Source: Pigmentiphaga daeguensis (GTDB lineage: Bacteria > Pseudomonadota > Gammaproteobacteria > Burkholderiales > Burkholderiaceae_B). From it: a stretch of DNA of 64,000 nt. This document shows, piece by piece, positions 43,220 to 50,768 of this stretch. The translations under genes were made by a program, and so were the position numbers. Positions within the stretch are counted from its first letter, which is position 1, and the number at the start of each line of letters is the position of its first letter. The stretch spans positions 1 through 64,000 of the forward strand of contig NZ_BAAAEN010000009.1 of NCBI RefSeq assembly GCF_039523035.1. The letters are read 5' to 3'. A model generated the notes under the pieces. The model ran no database searches and was not told the origin of the DNA. It saw nothing but the letters and a program-made list of their open reading frames with translations.

Positions 43220-43972
43220 TCAGTTGCCGGCCGCGTTCTTGTCCGCGGCGCCGTGCTTGGCGCGGACCTTGGCCACGTGGTCGGTCAGCAGTTGCCTGGC
43301 CAGTTCGCCGTCGCGCGCCACGATGGCCGCCAGCATCTTGCGGTGCCGCTGCACCAGCCGCTTGCCCACCGCTGGTGTCGTGTATGGATTGACCGAGCGG
43401 TACAGCACGTACGAGATCGCCTTCATGATCGACGACAGGAACTGGTTGTGCGAGGCGTCGACGATGGACTGGTGGAAGGCCAGCGAGGCGGTGGTCAGTT
43501 TCTCCGGCGTGAAGTCCTCCGGCGAGGACACCAACTCCTCGACCCGCGCCAGGCACGCTTCCATCTTGGCGATGTCGTCGGCGTTCGCCAGCTTGGCCGC
43601 GAGTTCGGCGGCGCTGGCCTCGATGATGAGTTGAGCGTCGAAGACCTCGTCCGAACCGACGCCGATCAGCTTGAGCTGGATGGCCAGGGCTTCGACCACC
43701 GGCGCATCGTTGCCGTTGGCGATGCGGGTGCCGCCGCCGGCGCCCGTGCGCACGTCCACCACGCCGAGCGCTTGCAGCCGCCCCATGGCTTCGCGGATGG
43801 GCAGGCGGCTGACCTGGAACTGCTCGGCCAGATCGTTCTCGGAACCCAGGAAATCGCCGGGTTGCAGCTTGCCGTCCAGCACGGCTTCCTTGATCTGTTT
43901 TTCAACGCGCATGGCCGTGGATTCGGTGCGTCCGGCGCGCCATACTGGTAGATCGGCTCTGGTACGTGCCAT
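43220..43972 (-). CDS. GntR-family (FCD) transcriptional regulator 1
   Basis: A 250-residue regulator. The N-terminal winged HTH (about 20-85) reads VEKQIKEAVLDGKLQPGDFLGSENDLAEQFQVSRLPIREAMGRLQALG; the C-terminal helical FCD effector domain follows (FDAQLIIEASAAELAAKLA ... FHQSIVDASHNQFL), with the metal-binding His/Asp pattern (DHVAKVRAKH). The start at 43972 has GGTGGA upstream; an ATG at 43993 lacks a site. A -10-like TATAAT lies at 44020-44015 on its strand, next to a CATACNGTATG-type site at 44000-44010, consistent with autoregulation. Confidence 0.9.
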   Translation of the reverse strand: MARTRADLPVWRAGRTESTAMRVEKQIKEAVLDGKLQPGDFLGSENDLAEQFQVSRLPIREAMGRLQALGVVDVRTGAGGGTRIANGNDAPVVEALAIQLKLIGVGSDEVFDAQLIIEASAAELAAKLANADDIAKMEACLARVEELVSSPEDFTPEKLTTASLAFHQSIVDASHNQFLSSIMKAISYVLYRSVNPYTTPAVGKRLVQRHRKMLAAIVARDGELARQLLTDHVAKVRAKHGAADKNAAGN

Positions 43973-43999
43973 TTTTTCTGTTCCACCGTTCATAAGTCG

Positions 44000-44010
44000 C
44001 AGACTGTATG
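44000..44010. promoter_or_regulatory. CATACNGTATG operator, site 1 (gntR1 promoter)
   Basis: CAGACTGTATG has one mismatch to the palindrome CATAC-N-GTATG. It lies 28 bases upstream of the gntR1 start and just downstream of its TATAAT -10 hexamer, an ideal place for autorepression. Confidence 0.5.
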
Positions 44011-44027
44011 AGCAATTATATCCGCTC

Positions 44028-44399
44028 TCATGACCTCGGGCCCCTGCCTCTTACCAGAAAACGAGCAAATGGCTTGGTGGTGGACGCTCCGACGATGACC
44101 TCGAACAGGCCGAACAGCCGCGGCGAGATGTACCTGACGGTGTCGTTCACGCGGACCACGCCCACCGCCATGCCGCGCCCTATGCCACCGCTCTGCACGC
44201 CGAAGCCGCTGGAGACCCAATCCGACCCGGTCGACGTGTTTGGCCTGCCGTTGGGATCGATGTTGCCGCCGTTGTCCATGTTGAAGCCGCCTTCGATGAC
44301 GAAGTGCGCGCTCTAGCCGTTGCCCAGCGCTTCCGTACCCCGGAAGCCAAGGCGTGAGCCCGCGTCGTACAGGCGGCGCACGCGCGGGCGCTTGCCGTT
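44028..44399 (-). pseudogene. Decayed Gram-negative porin remnant
   Basis: Read on the minus strand, one frame gives porin-like pieces: LYDAGSRLGFRGTEALGNG, then an in-frame TAG at 44315-44313, then SAHFVIEGGFNMDNGG and later RVNDTVRYISPRLFGLFEVIVG. In intact general porins of this order the corresponding strings (GSRLGFKGTEDLGNGL, FQLE.GF, then NTVKY.SP.F.GF) are far apart, so both ends and a large internal section have been lost. It is a relic of an outer-membrane porin that may once have served the neighbouring catabolic genes. A CATACTGTATA site lies 26 bases upstream. Confidence 0.6.
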
Positions 44400-44424
44400 A
44401 CGGCGATGATCCGGTCTAATTACG

Positions 44425-44435
44425 CATACTGTATA
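44425..44435. promoter_or_regulatory. CATACNGTATG operator, site 2 (porin remnant)
   Basis: CATACTGTATA at 44425-44435 has one mismatch to the palindrome. It lies in front of the porin relic on the minus strand and 68 bases after the end of the Rieske gene. Confidence 0.5.
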
Positions 44436-44502
44436 AGTAAAAGAGGGGGTGTCAACGAAGAAAAACCCGGCCATGCCGGGTTGTCCTGGCTTACGCGCGG
44501 AG

Positions 44503-45780
44503 CTAGTGCGCCTGCACGTCCTCGTCGCGCAGGCCCATCGCTGCGCGGTAGGCGGCCTTGACCTCGTCCGGCTGTCCGGCCTGGAACGGATAGTCGGCCA
44601 GGTGCTTGCCCAGTATGGGATGCGCCAGCAGTTGTTCACGGGTCAGGCCCTCGGTGAACAGATGGCGTCCGGCTATGGGCAGCTCGACGCATTCGTTCAC
44701 GGCCGGGTCGCGGATCAGCCCGCTGGGATCGCGTCCATCCGCCACGGCGTCCATGTCCTCGCCGAAGCGCTTGCGCAGCATGGCGATGCCGCGGTCGCTG
44801 GAGGCCAGGTTTTCCTTGGTGCGATCGGCGATGGTGCCTTGCCCGACCCAGGCCACGAAATCCTGGTTCATGACGTGGCTGGAGATCCAGCGGCCGGTGT
44901 CGGGATCCACCACGGGGCCGTGCCAGGCCGGGATGGGCCCTTGTTCATAGGGCTCCTGTTCCTTGGGAACGCGCGAGAAGGCCCAGGCGATGCTGAGCGT
45001 GTTCTCGTCGTCGATGGGGATCCGCCATTCGATGTGGTCGCCCAGGCAGAACGCCTGTGGCCACAGGCAGACGCGGCCGACGGTCCACAGGGGATGGCGC
45101 TCGCTGGTGTCTTCGCGCAGCCGCTTGTAGATGATGCCGTAGTCGAATTCCTCGAAATCCACCTTGATGTGCGTGGGCGCGTAAGGGCCGGTCTCGCCCT
45201 TGAGGCGAATGCTCCAGTTCGAGTGCATCCATTCGAAGTGCACGGGGTCGATGGAGTTCTCCTGGCACTGCAGCCAGTTGCAGGGAATCTCGGAGATGAC
45301 GATCTGGGCGAAGCCGTTCTTCCAGGTGAAGGGTTCCCAGTTGGGAACCAGCGGCGCGGGCGGCGGGCCGAGATAGGCCCACAGCATGCCGGCCTTCTGT
45401 TCCACCGGATAGGCGGTGATGCGCAGGCGTTCCTTCATGCGGGCATGGGGCGCCGCGATGTCCTCGTAGGGTTGCTCGGTACAGCGGCCGTCGCGGTCGA
45501 ACAGCCAGCCGTGGTAGTTGCAGCGAAGGCCCGATTGCTCGACGAAGCCATAGGACAGGTCCGCCCGCCGGTGGGCGCAGCGCCGGTCGATCAGGCCGAA
45601 GTTGCCGCCCAGGTCCTTGTACAGCACGAGATCTTCGCCCAGCAGCCGGACGGGCTTGGTCTCCATCTTGTCGAATTCGCTGACCGCCGCGATCGGGTGC
45701 CAATAGCGCCGTAGCAGTTCCCCCATGGGGGTGCCGGGCCCCACCCGAGTCAATTGACGGTTCTTCGCTTCGCTAAGCAT
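44503..45780 (-). CDS. Rieske non-heme iron oxygenase, alpha subunit (1)
   Basis: A 425-residue aromatic-ring oxygenase. The Rieske [2Fe-2S] ligands are Cys68-x-His70 and Cys87-xx-His90 (CAHRRADLSYGF ... CNYHGW). The mononuclear iron site is NSIDPVHFEWMH with Asp178, His181 and His186. The family resembles phthalate 4,5-dioxygenase and vanillate-type demethylases, which hydroxylate or demethylate aromatic acids. The start at 45780 follows GGGAGA. No ferredoxin or reductase gene is near. A perfect CATACAGTATG lies 86 bases upstream. It is clearly paralogous to the product of 48348-49616, with near-identical spacing of all motifs. Confidence 0.92.
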   Translation of the reverse strand: MLSEAKNRQLTRVGPGTPMGELLRRYWHPIAAVSEFDKMETKPVRLLGEDLVLYKDLGGNFGLIDRRCAHRRADLSYGFVEQSGLRCNYHGWLFDRDGRCTEQPYEDIAAPHARMKERLRITAYPVEQKAGMLWAYLGPPPAPLVPNWEPFTWKNGFAQIVISEIPCNWLQCQENSIDPVHFEWMHSNWSIRLKGETGPYAPTHIKVDFEEFDYGIIYKRLREDTSERHPLWTVGRVCLWPQAFCLGDHIEWRIPIDDENTLSIAWAFSRVPKEQEPYEQGPIPAWHGPVVDPDTGRWISSHVMNQDFVAWVGQGTIADRTKENLASSDRGIAMLRKRFGEDMDAVADGRDPSGLIRDPAVNECVELPIAGRHLFTEGLTREQLLAHPILGKHLADYPFQAGQPDEVKAAYRAAMGLRDEDVQAH

Positions 45781-45865
45781 GTGTCGTCTCCCTCGGCATC
45801 CGGCGACAACCATGCGGGTCTGCCTGCAAGTCGTTCATTGTTGGTGAATTAAGTCTGCTATTTAA

Positions 45866-45876
45866 CATACAGTATG
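45866..45876. promoter_or_regulatory. CATACNGTATG operator, site 3 (perfect palindrome)
   Basis: CATACAGTATG at 45866-45876 is a perfect odd-centred palindrome, 86 bases upstream of the Rieske oxygenase 1 start on the minus strand. It is the best match of the four sites of this motif in the region. Confidence 0.6.
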
Positions 45877-45877
45877 C

Positions 45878-46276
45878 GTGTTTGGGTGTTCGTGTCAAGA
45901 CAAAGCGAAGGCCTTCCAGGACGGCAAGCGCGGTTCGCGCAATGGCGAGATCCATTGGGCGCAGGAGATGCTCGACCAGGGCGGCATGATGCGCGAGTTG
46001 GTCAAGTGGGACTCTATGCGCGCTACGTGGAAGGGGGCGACATCCACCGGGTGGCCGCCTTCATGAAGGCTCAGTGGCGCGGCGGCGTGAGCTGGCGATG
46101 CCTCGCGCGCGGTCCGGGAGGCGGTGGGAACGCTGCCGGTGCTGGCCGACGAAGTCCGGACCACGCTGGCGCAGATCGGCTGCCGCCGTTTCGCCGACAT
46201 GTCGCCCGCGTTCATCCATCGCGGCGCGCCCGGACAGGGCGAGCCGGCCCGGGTGTCCGCGGCCCGCGCGGCCTGA
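45878..46276 (+). pseudogene. Possible remnants of catabolic genes (TPP enzyme and FMN dehydrogenase fragments)
   Basis: This 519-base spacer has no intact gene. In plus frame 2, residues from 45893 read GEIHWAQEMLDQGGMMRELVKWD, which recalls the DW-HT-DQG-R-KWD block of thiamine-diphosphate enzymes of the acetolactate-synthase type. After two stop codons the same frame gives LPVLADEVRTTLAQIGCRRFADM (46133-46201), like the C-terminus of FMN-dependent alpha-hydroxy-acid dehydrogenases. The stretches are too short to be sure and may be two unrelated scars of deletions. Codon use is similar to the neighbours. Confidence 0.35.
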
Positions 46277-46299
46277 CGGGTGTCCCACCGTGCCGCGGG

Positions 46300-47295
46300 T
46301 TATTCCGGGCTGATGCCTTCGGTCTTGATGACCTGTTTCCAGCGGTCGAATTCGGCGCGGGTGAGCCGGCCCAGGTCCTCGGGCGAGCCCAGCACCACGT
46401 TGAAGCCCGTATCGGCCAGCGCGGTGCGCATGGCCGGCGCGTCGAAGATGGCCTTCAGCTCGCGGTTGAGCCGCGCCACCACAGGCTCCGGGGTTCCCGC
46501 CGGCGCGTACAGCCCGACCCAGACCGCCAGCCGATAGCCGGGATAGCCCAGTTCCTCCAGGGTGGGCACGTCGGCCATCAGGGGCGAGCGCGCCGCGCCC
46601 GTCTGGGCGATGGCCTTGAGCTTGCCCGAGGCCACCAGCGGCCGCGCCGCCTCGATCGGGGCGATCATCATGGTCACGCTGCCCTGGACCACGTCCATGA
46701 TCGCGCTGTTCAGGCCGCCGGCGGGTATGTGGCGCATCTTCACCCCCACCATGTTCTGCAGCACGGTCGTGTACAGGTGGGCGGTGGAGGCGATGCCCGG
46801 CGAGGCATAGGACGCATCGTCGGGGCGGGCCTTGAGCAGGGCCACCAGTTCCTTGAAGTTGCCGGCTGGTGTGTTCGCGCCGGTGATGACGACCTGGGCG
46901 CTTTCGGCGATCTGGCCCACGGGCACGAAGCTCTTGACCGGATCGTAGGGCGTGGGGCGAAAGGCGGGCGTGATGACCAGCGTGGTGGGGCCGACCATGA
47001 GCGTATGGCCGTCCGGCGCGGCACCGGCGGCGTAGGCCGTGCCGATGATGCCGCTGGCGCCCGACCGGTTCTCGACATAGGTGTTCTGGCCCAGTCGTTG
47101 CGACAGTTGTTCGGCCGCGCGCCGGGCGATGGCGTCCGCGCTGGTGCCCGGACTGTAGGGAACGACGATCTTGACCGCGCGGCGGGGGTAGGGCGACGAG
47201 GCGGCCGGGTCGGGCTGCGCCTGGACGCCGGTGCAACAGACGAGCAGCCCGACCGCAAGCGGCAGTCCGGCTGAGAACGGGAACGCGTGAACCAT
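46300..47295 (-). CDS. Bug/TctC-type periplasmic solute receptor
   Basis: A 331-residue receptor with a signal peptide (MVHAFPFSAGLPLAVGLLVCC, cleavage near VQA) and the signatures KIVVPYSPGTSADAIAR, VENRSGASGIIGTAYA and PDGHTLMVGP. The ATG at 47295 has GGAGA upstream; an ATG at 47307 is less well served. The A/T palindrome at 47350 lies 55 bases upstream, and the same 15-mer precedes the Rieske gene at 48348. The two genes are divergent and flank GntR regulator 2, so they probably share substrate and control. Confidence 0.9.
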   Translation of the reverse strand: MVHAFPFSAGLPLAVGLLVCCTGVQAQPDPAASSPYPRRAVKIVVPYSPGTSADAIARRAAEQLSQRLGQNTYVENRSGASGIIGTAYAAGAAPDGHTLMVGPTTLVITPAFRPTPYDPVKSFVPVGQIAESAQVVITGANTPAGNFKELVALLKARPDDASYASPGIASTAHLYTTVLQNMVGVKMRHIPAGGLNSAIMDVVQGSVTMMIAPIEAARPLVASGKLKAIAQTGAARSPLMADVPTLEELGYPGYRLAVWVGLYAPAGTPEPVVARLNRELKAIFDAPAMRTALADTGFNVVLGSPEDLGRLTRAEFDRWKQVIKTEGISPE

Positions 47296-47349
47296 GGCTG
47301 TCTCCATGCTGGGGTGGGCCGGCTTTCTACGTGCCGGACTCTATCTATA

Positions 47350-47364
47350 ATATATAATATATAT
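47350..47364. promoter_or_regulatory. ATATATAATATATAT operator, site 1 (Bug promoter)
   Basis: This 15-base A/T palindrome (ATATAT-A-ATATAT plus AT) lies in the upstream region of the minus-strand Bug gene. It is identical to the one at 48283. In DNA of about 67% GC such a tract stands out, and its odd-centred symmetry resembles the GntR-type site found nearby. Confidence 0.5.
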
Positions 47365-47458
47365 GAAATTAGACAAGAGAAAAGCATGAGCGCACGCGGC
47401 TCCGCCCGCCGTCCCGGGTCAGGACAGCGGGCGGAGCAGGACTCGAGGGGGAGGGGCG

Positions 47459-48205
47459 TCAGTCCGCGCGCGAGGCGGTGTCCGCTTCCTGGGACAGCGT
47501 CCTGGCGCGCTGGTAGGCCAACCGTTCCCGCATCAGCCTGGCCGCTTCCACGCCGTCGGCGGACTCGATGGCCTCGAGCAGCAGTTTGTGGTGGCGCACG
47601 ATGCGGACCGCCGATGCCGAAGTGAGGTTGGGGCGCAGCACCGGTTCGAGCACGAAACTCAGCGCGTGGAACTGCGCAAGCAGGATGCGGCTGTGGGACG
47701 CGCGCACGATGGCTTCGTGAAAGCGCATGGATGCATCGGCGAAGCGGTCGAGCTCGCCTTTCAGCGAGGACAGCTCGGCCAACACGCCGCGCAGATGCTC
47801 CAGGTCGGCCTCGTCGCGCCGTTCCGCCGCCAGCCTGGCGGCCATTTCCTCGATCGCCATCTGCGCGTCGAACACTTCGCCCGAGGTGATGCCGATGAGC
47901 TTGAGGTGGATGGCCAGCGCGTCGGCCAGCCGGTCCGGGTTGCCTTGGGCGACCCAGACGCCGCCGCGGGCGCCCATGCGGATCTCGACGATGCCCAGCC
48001 CTTCCAGCGTGCGCAGGGCGTCGCGCGCCGCCATGCGGCTGACGCCGAACTGCTCGGACAGCGCGGCTTCGCTGCCCAGGAACTGTCCGGCGACGATTTC
48101 CCGGTTCAGGACCGCCGCCCGTATCTGCGCCACGATGCCGCCCGACAGCGTGGCGTTGGGGACGGCTGCCCACGAGGGGGGCGAAGAAAGAGGCTTGCTG
48201 ACCAA
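47459..48205 (-). CDS. GntR-family (FCD) transcriptional regulator 2
   Basis: A 248-residue regulator. The winged HTH (about 22-85) is IVAQIRAAVLNREIVAGQFLGSEAALSEQFGVSRMAARDALRTLEGLG; the FCD effector domain follows with FDAQMAIEEMAARLAAERR and FHEAIVRASHSRILLAQ. It is related to regulator 1 (both share QFLGSE/DFLGSE, LAIxLKLIGxxSxEVFDAQ). The TTG at 48205 is the likely start (AAGGA upstream) because no ATG or GTG gives a better N-terminus. It lies between a Bug gene and a Rieske gene, both of which carry the A/T palindrome. Confidence 0.87.
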   Translation of the reverse strand: MVSKPLSSPPSWAAVPNATLSGGIVAQIRAAVLNREIVAGQFLGSEAALSEQFGVSRMAARDALRTLEGLGIVEIRMGARGGVWVAQGNPDRLADALAIHLKLIGITSGEVFDAQMAIEEMAARLAAERRDEADLEHLRGVLAELSSLKGELDRFADASMRFHEAIVRASHSRILLAQFHALSFVLEPVLRPNLTSASAVRIVRHHKLLLEAIESADGVEAARLMRERLAYQRARTLSQEADTASRAD

Positions 48206-48282
48206 TCCTGATCCTTTGAGGGCAAAGCGTGACGGCGGTGGACCGCATTATAGGGCGCCGTGCCTTGCCTGGTGTAAGTATG

Positions 48283-48297
48283 ATATATAATATATAT
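48283..48297. promoter_or_regulatory. ATATATAATATATAT operator, site 2 (Rieske 2 promoter)
   Basis: This is the second copy of the 15-mer, 50 bases upstream of the Rieske oxygenase 2 start and 78 bases upstream of the gntR2 start on the other strand. It could serve both divergent promoters. Confidence 0.55.
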
Positions 48298-48347
48298 AGG
48301 CATGGAGCCTCGCGCTCTTCCTTTCTATCCTTAGACACTGGCTGATC

Positions 48348-49616
48348 ATGCTGAACCAAGAAAAGAACGAGTTGCTGACCCGCGTGGGGCGGGGCACGCC
48401 GATGGGGGAACTGCTGCGGCGATACTGGATGCCGGTCGCGGGCGTCACGGAGTTCGACAGCCGCGCAACCAAGGCCGTGCGCTTGTTCGGCGAAGACCTG
48501 GTGCTTTATCGCGACCTGGAAGGCAGATGGGGGCTGGTCGATCGCCATTGCCCGCACCGCCGGGCGGACCTGGCCTACGGTTTCCCGGAGTCCGAGGGCC
48601 TGCGCTGCAACTATCACGGCTGGCGCTTCGGCGCGGACGGCGCATGCCTGGAGCAACCCTACGAGGACGTTGCCCATCCCGAGGCGCGCATGAAGGACCG
48701 CATCCGGATCACGGCCTATCCCGTCCAGGAAAAGGCCGGCCTGCTGTGGGCCTACATGGGACCGGCCCCGGCGCCGCTCCTGCCCGACTGGGAGGCCTTT
48801 TCGTGGCCCAACGGCTTTCGCCAGATCGTGCTGTCGGAAATCCCCTGCAACTGGTTCCAGTGCCAGGAGAACTCCATCGATCCGGTGCACTTCGAGTGGA
48901 TGCACAACAACTGGAGCCTGCGCCAGCAGGGGGTGCTGCAACCCTATTCGCCCGTGCACAAGGAGGTCGGCTTCGACGAGTTCGAGCATGGCTTCCTGTA
49001 CCGGCGGGTCCGGGGCAACGGCAGGAAAGAGGACCCGCTGTGGGCGGTCGGGCGCGTCTGCCTGTGGCCCAACGCGGTGTTCCTGGGGGACCACTTCGAG
49101 TGGCGCGTGCCCATCGACGACGAGAACACGCTGAGCGTGTGCTGGTCCTACACCCGCGTTCCCCGGGAAAGCGAACCGTATGTGCAGCCCTCCATTCCCA
49201 CCTGGCACGGCCCCATCCGCGACGAGCGCGGCGACTGGATCTCGTCGCACGTGATGAACCAGGACTTCGTGGCATGGGTGGGGCAGGGGCGGATCGCGGA
49301 CCGCAGCCTGGAGAACCTGAGCGCCAGCGACCGGGGCATCACCATGATCCGCAAGAAGTTCTTCGAGGAACTGGATGCCGTGGCGGCAGGCGCGGACCCC
49401 AAGGGCGTGATGCGCGATCCGGACAGGAATCACCGGGTGGAACTGCCCCTTGCCTTTCGCGAGATCCTGACCGGCGGACTGCCGCTGGCGGAACTGAAGG
49501 CCCATCCGGTGTTCGGCCGGCACCTGCACGACTATGTCTTCCAGGCCGGACAGCCCGAACCGGTGGCGCGGGCGTATCGCCAGGCCATGGGACTGGAGGA
49601 TGACGGGGGCCACTGA
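48348..49616 (+). CDS. Rieske non-heme iron oxygenase, alpha subunit (2)
   Basis: A 422-residue oxygenase. Rieske ligands are Cys68, His70, Cys87 and His90 (CPHRRADLAYGF ... CNYHGW); the iron site is ENSIDPVHFEWMH. The N-terminus EKNELLTRVGRGTPMGELLRRYWMPV parallels its paralogue encoded at 44503-45780. It presumably hydroxylates or O-demethylates an aromatic acid, feeding the ring-cleavage genes that follow. No reductase is encoded nearby, so the electron donor must come from elsewhere. A gap of 95 bases with an operator separates it from the amidohydrolase gene. Confidence 0.92.
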   Translation: MLNQEKNELLTRVGRGTPMGELLRRYWMPVAGVTEFDSRATKAVRLFGEDLVLYRDLEGRWGLVDRHCPHRRADLAYGFPESEGLRCNYHGWRFGADGACLEQPYEDVAHPEARMKDRIRITAYPVQEKAGLLWAYMGPAPAPLLPDWEAFSWPNGFRQIVLSEIPCNWFQCQENSIDPVHFEWMHNNWSLRQQGVLQPYSPVHKEVGFDEFEHGFLYRRVRGNGRKEDPLWAVGRVCLWPNAVFLGDHFEWRVPIDDENTLSVCWSYTRVPRESEPYVQPSIPTWHGPIRDERGDWISSHVMNQDFVAWVGQGRIADRSLENLSASDRGITMIRKKFFEELDAVAAGADPKGVMRDPDRNHRVELPLAFREILTGGLPLAELKAHPVFGRHLHDYVFQAGQPEPVARAYRQAMGLEDDGGH

Positions 49617-49668
49617 GTCCCTCCGCGCCGCAAGGGCCGGGACTGGTCCAAATGCGGCGGATATGTAT

Positions 49669-49679
49669 AATACTGTATG
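49669..49679. promoter_or_regulatory. CATACNGTATG operator, site 4 (ring-cleavage operon)
   Basis: AATACTGTATG at 49669-49679 has one mismatch to the palindrome and lies 33 bases before the amidohydrolase start. A possible -10 hexamer TATAAT (49665-49670) overlaps it. The site implies that the operon from 49712 has its own promoter, controlled separately from Rieske gene 2. Confidence 0.55.
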
Positions 49680-49711
49680 AGTGTTATAGCGAGGTTGGAG
49701 GAGACCCACCC

Positions 49712-50719
49712 ATGATCATCGATTGCCATGCCCACGTAAGCGCGCCCACGGAACTGTGGGCCTACAAGGCGAGCCTGCTCGCCAGCCGCGGCAGCCACGG
49801 CCGCGGCAAGGTGAAAGTCACGGACGACGAGATCCGGGCCGCCGCCAACAAGGCCGAGACCTGGCCGATGGGGCACCTGGACTACCTGAAGAAACACGGC
49901 ACGGACCTGCAGCTGGTGTCGCCCCGTCCTTTCCAGCTGATGCAGTCCGAGCGTCCGGCGCGGATCATCGACTGGTTCACCGAGGAGTGCAACAACATCA
50001 TCTACCGGCAGACCCAGCTTTTTCCGGAGACCTTCGCCGGCGTGGCGGGCCTGCCCCAGGTGGCGGGCGAGCCGATCGAGCGGGTGCTGCCCGAACTGGA
50101 GCGCTGCATCCGAGAACTGGGTTTCGGCGGCTGTCTGTTGAACCCCGATCCGTTCGAGAACGGTTCGGAAGAAGCGCCGCCGCTGGGCGACCGCTACTGG
50201 TATCCGCTGTACGAGAAGCTGTGCGAACTGGACGTGCCGGCGCACATCCACGGCACGGGATCGCGTTCCGAGCGCGTGCCCTATTCGCTGCACTTCATCA
50301 ACGAAGAGACGGTGGCGGTATTCGGCCTGCTGAACTCCAACGTCTACAAGGATTTCCCCGACCTGAAGGTGGTGGTCAGCCACGGCGGCGGCGCCATCCC
50401 CTACCAGCTGGGCCGCTTCCAGGCGCCCTCGCTGCGGCGGCCCGAGGGCGACCGCTTCACCGATCGCCTGGAAAAGCTCTACTTCGACACGGTGCTGTAT
50501 ACCGAGGAAGCGCTGCGCCTGCTGATCAAGACGGTGGGCGTGGACCGCTGCCTGTTCGGCACGGAGTGCCCCGGCGTGGGGTCGTCGGTCGATCCGGCCA
50601 CGGGCCGCTCGATGGACGACGTCAAGCCGCTGATCGAGGGCTTCGACTGGCTGAGCGCGGCCGACAAGAAGAAGATCTTCGAGGACAACGCCCGCAAGGT
50701 CTTCAAGCTGCGGCAGTAG
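49712..50719 (+). CDS. Amidohydrolase-2 family protein, LigJ/4-oxalomesaconate hydratase-like
   Basis: A 335-residue TIM-barrel metal enzyme. It begins MIIDCHAHVSAP (HxH), has PAHIHGTGS and VVSHGGGAIPYQLGRF (metal His residues) and RCLFGTECPG at the Asp position (here Glu). The N-terminus and length resemble LigJ, which hydrates 4-oxalomesaconate to 4-carboxy-4-hydroxy-2-oxoadipate in the protocatechuate 4,5-cleavage and gallate pathways. With an extradiol dioxygenase and HMG-aldolase-like genes downstream, that role fits the context well. The ribosome binding site GGAGGAG is strong. Confidence 0.83.
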   Translation: MIIDCHAHVSAPTELWAYKASLLASRGSHGRGKVKVTDDEIRAAANKAETWPMGHLDYLKKHGTDLQLVSPRPFQLMQSERPARIIDWFTEECNNIIYRQTQLFPETFAGVAGLPQVAGEPIERVLPELERCIRELGFGGCLLNPDPFENGSEEAPPLGDRYWYPLYEKLCELDVPAHIHGTGSRSERVPYSLHFINEETVAVFGLLNSNVYKDFPDLKVVVSHGGGAIPYQLGRFQAPSLRRPEGDRFTDRLEKLYFDTVLYTEEALRLLIKTVGVDRCLFGTECPGVGSSVDPATGRSMDDVKPLIEGFDWLSAADKKKIFEDNARKVFKLRQ

Positions 50720-50768
50720 GAACCAGGACGGGGCGCCGCCGGCGCGCCCCGTGCCCGAAGGGACGGAC

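Noticed and set aside
44008..44316. A 102-codon plus-strand frame over the porin relic
   Set aside because: Its translation is Pro/Leu-rich and featureless; the opposite strand carries porin-like blocks in one frame.
47341..47364. The A/T-rich tract as a plain -10 region only
   Set aside because: A TATAAT-like promoter is possible there, but the identical 15-mer at 48283 in another promoter argues for an operator, so it is listed as such.
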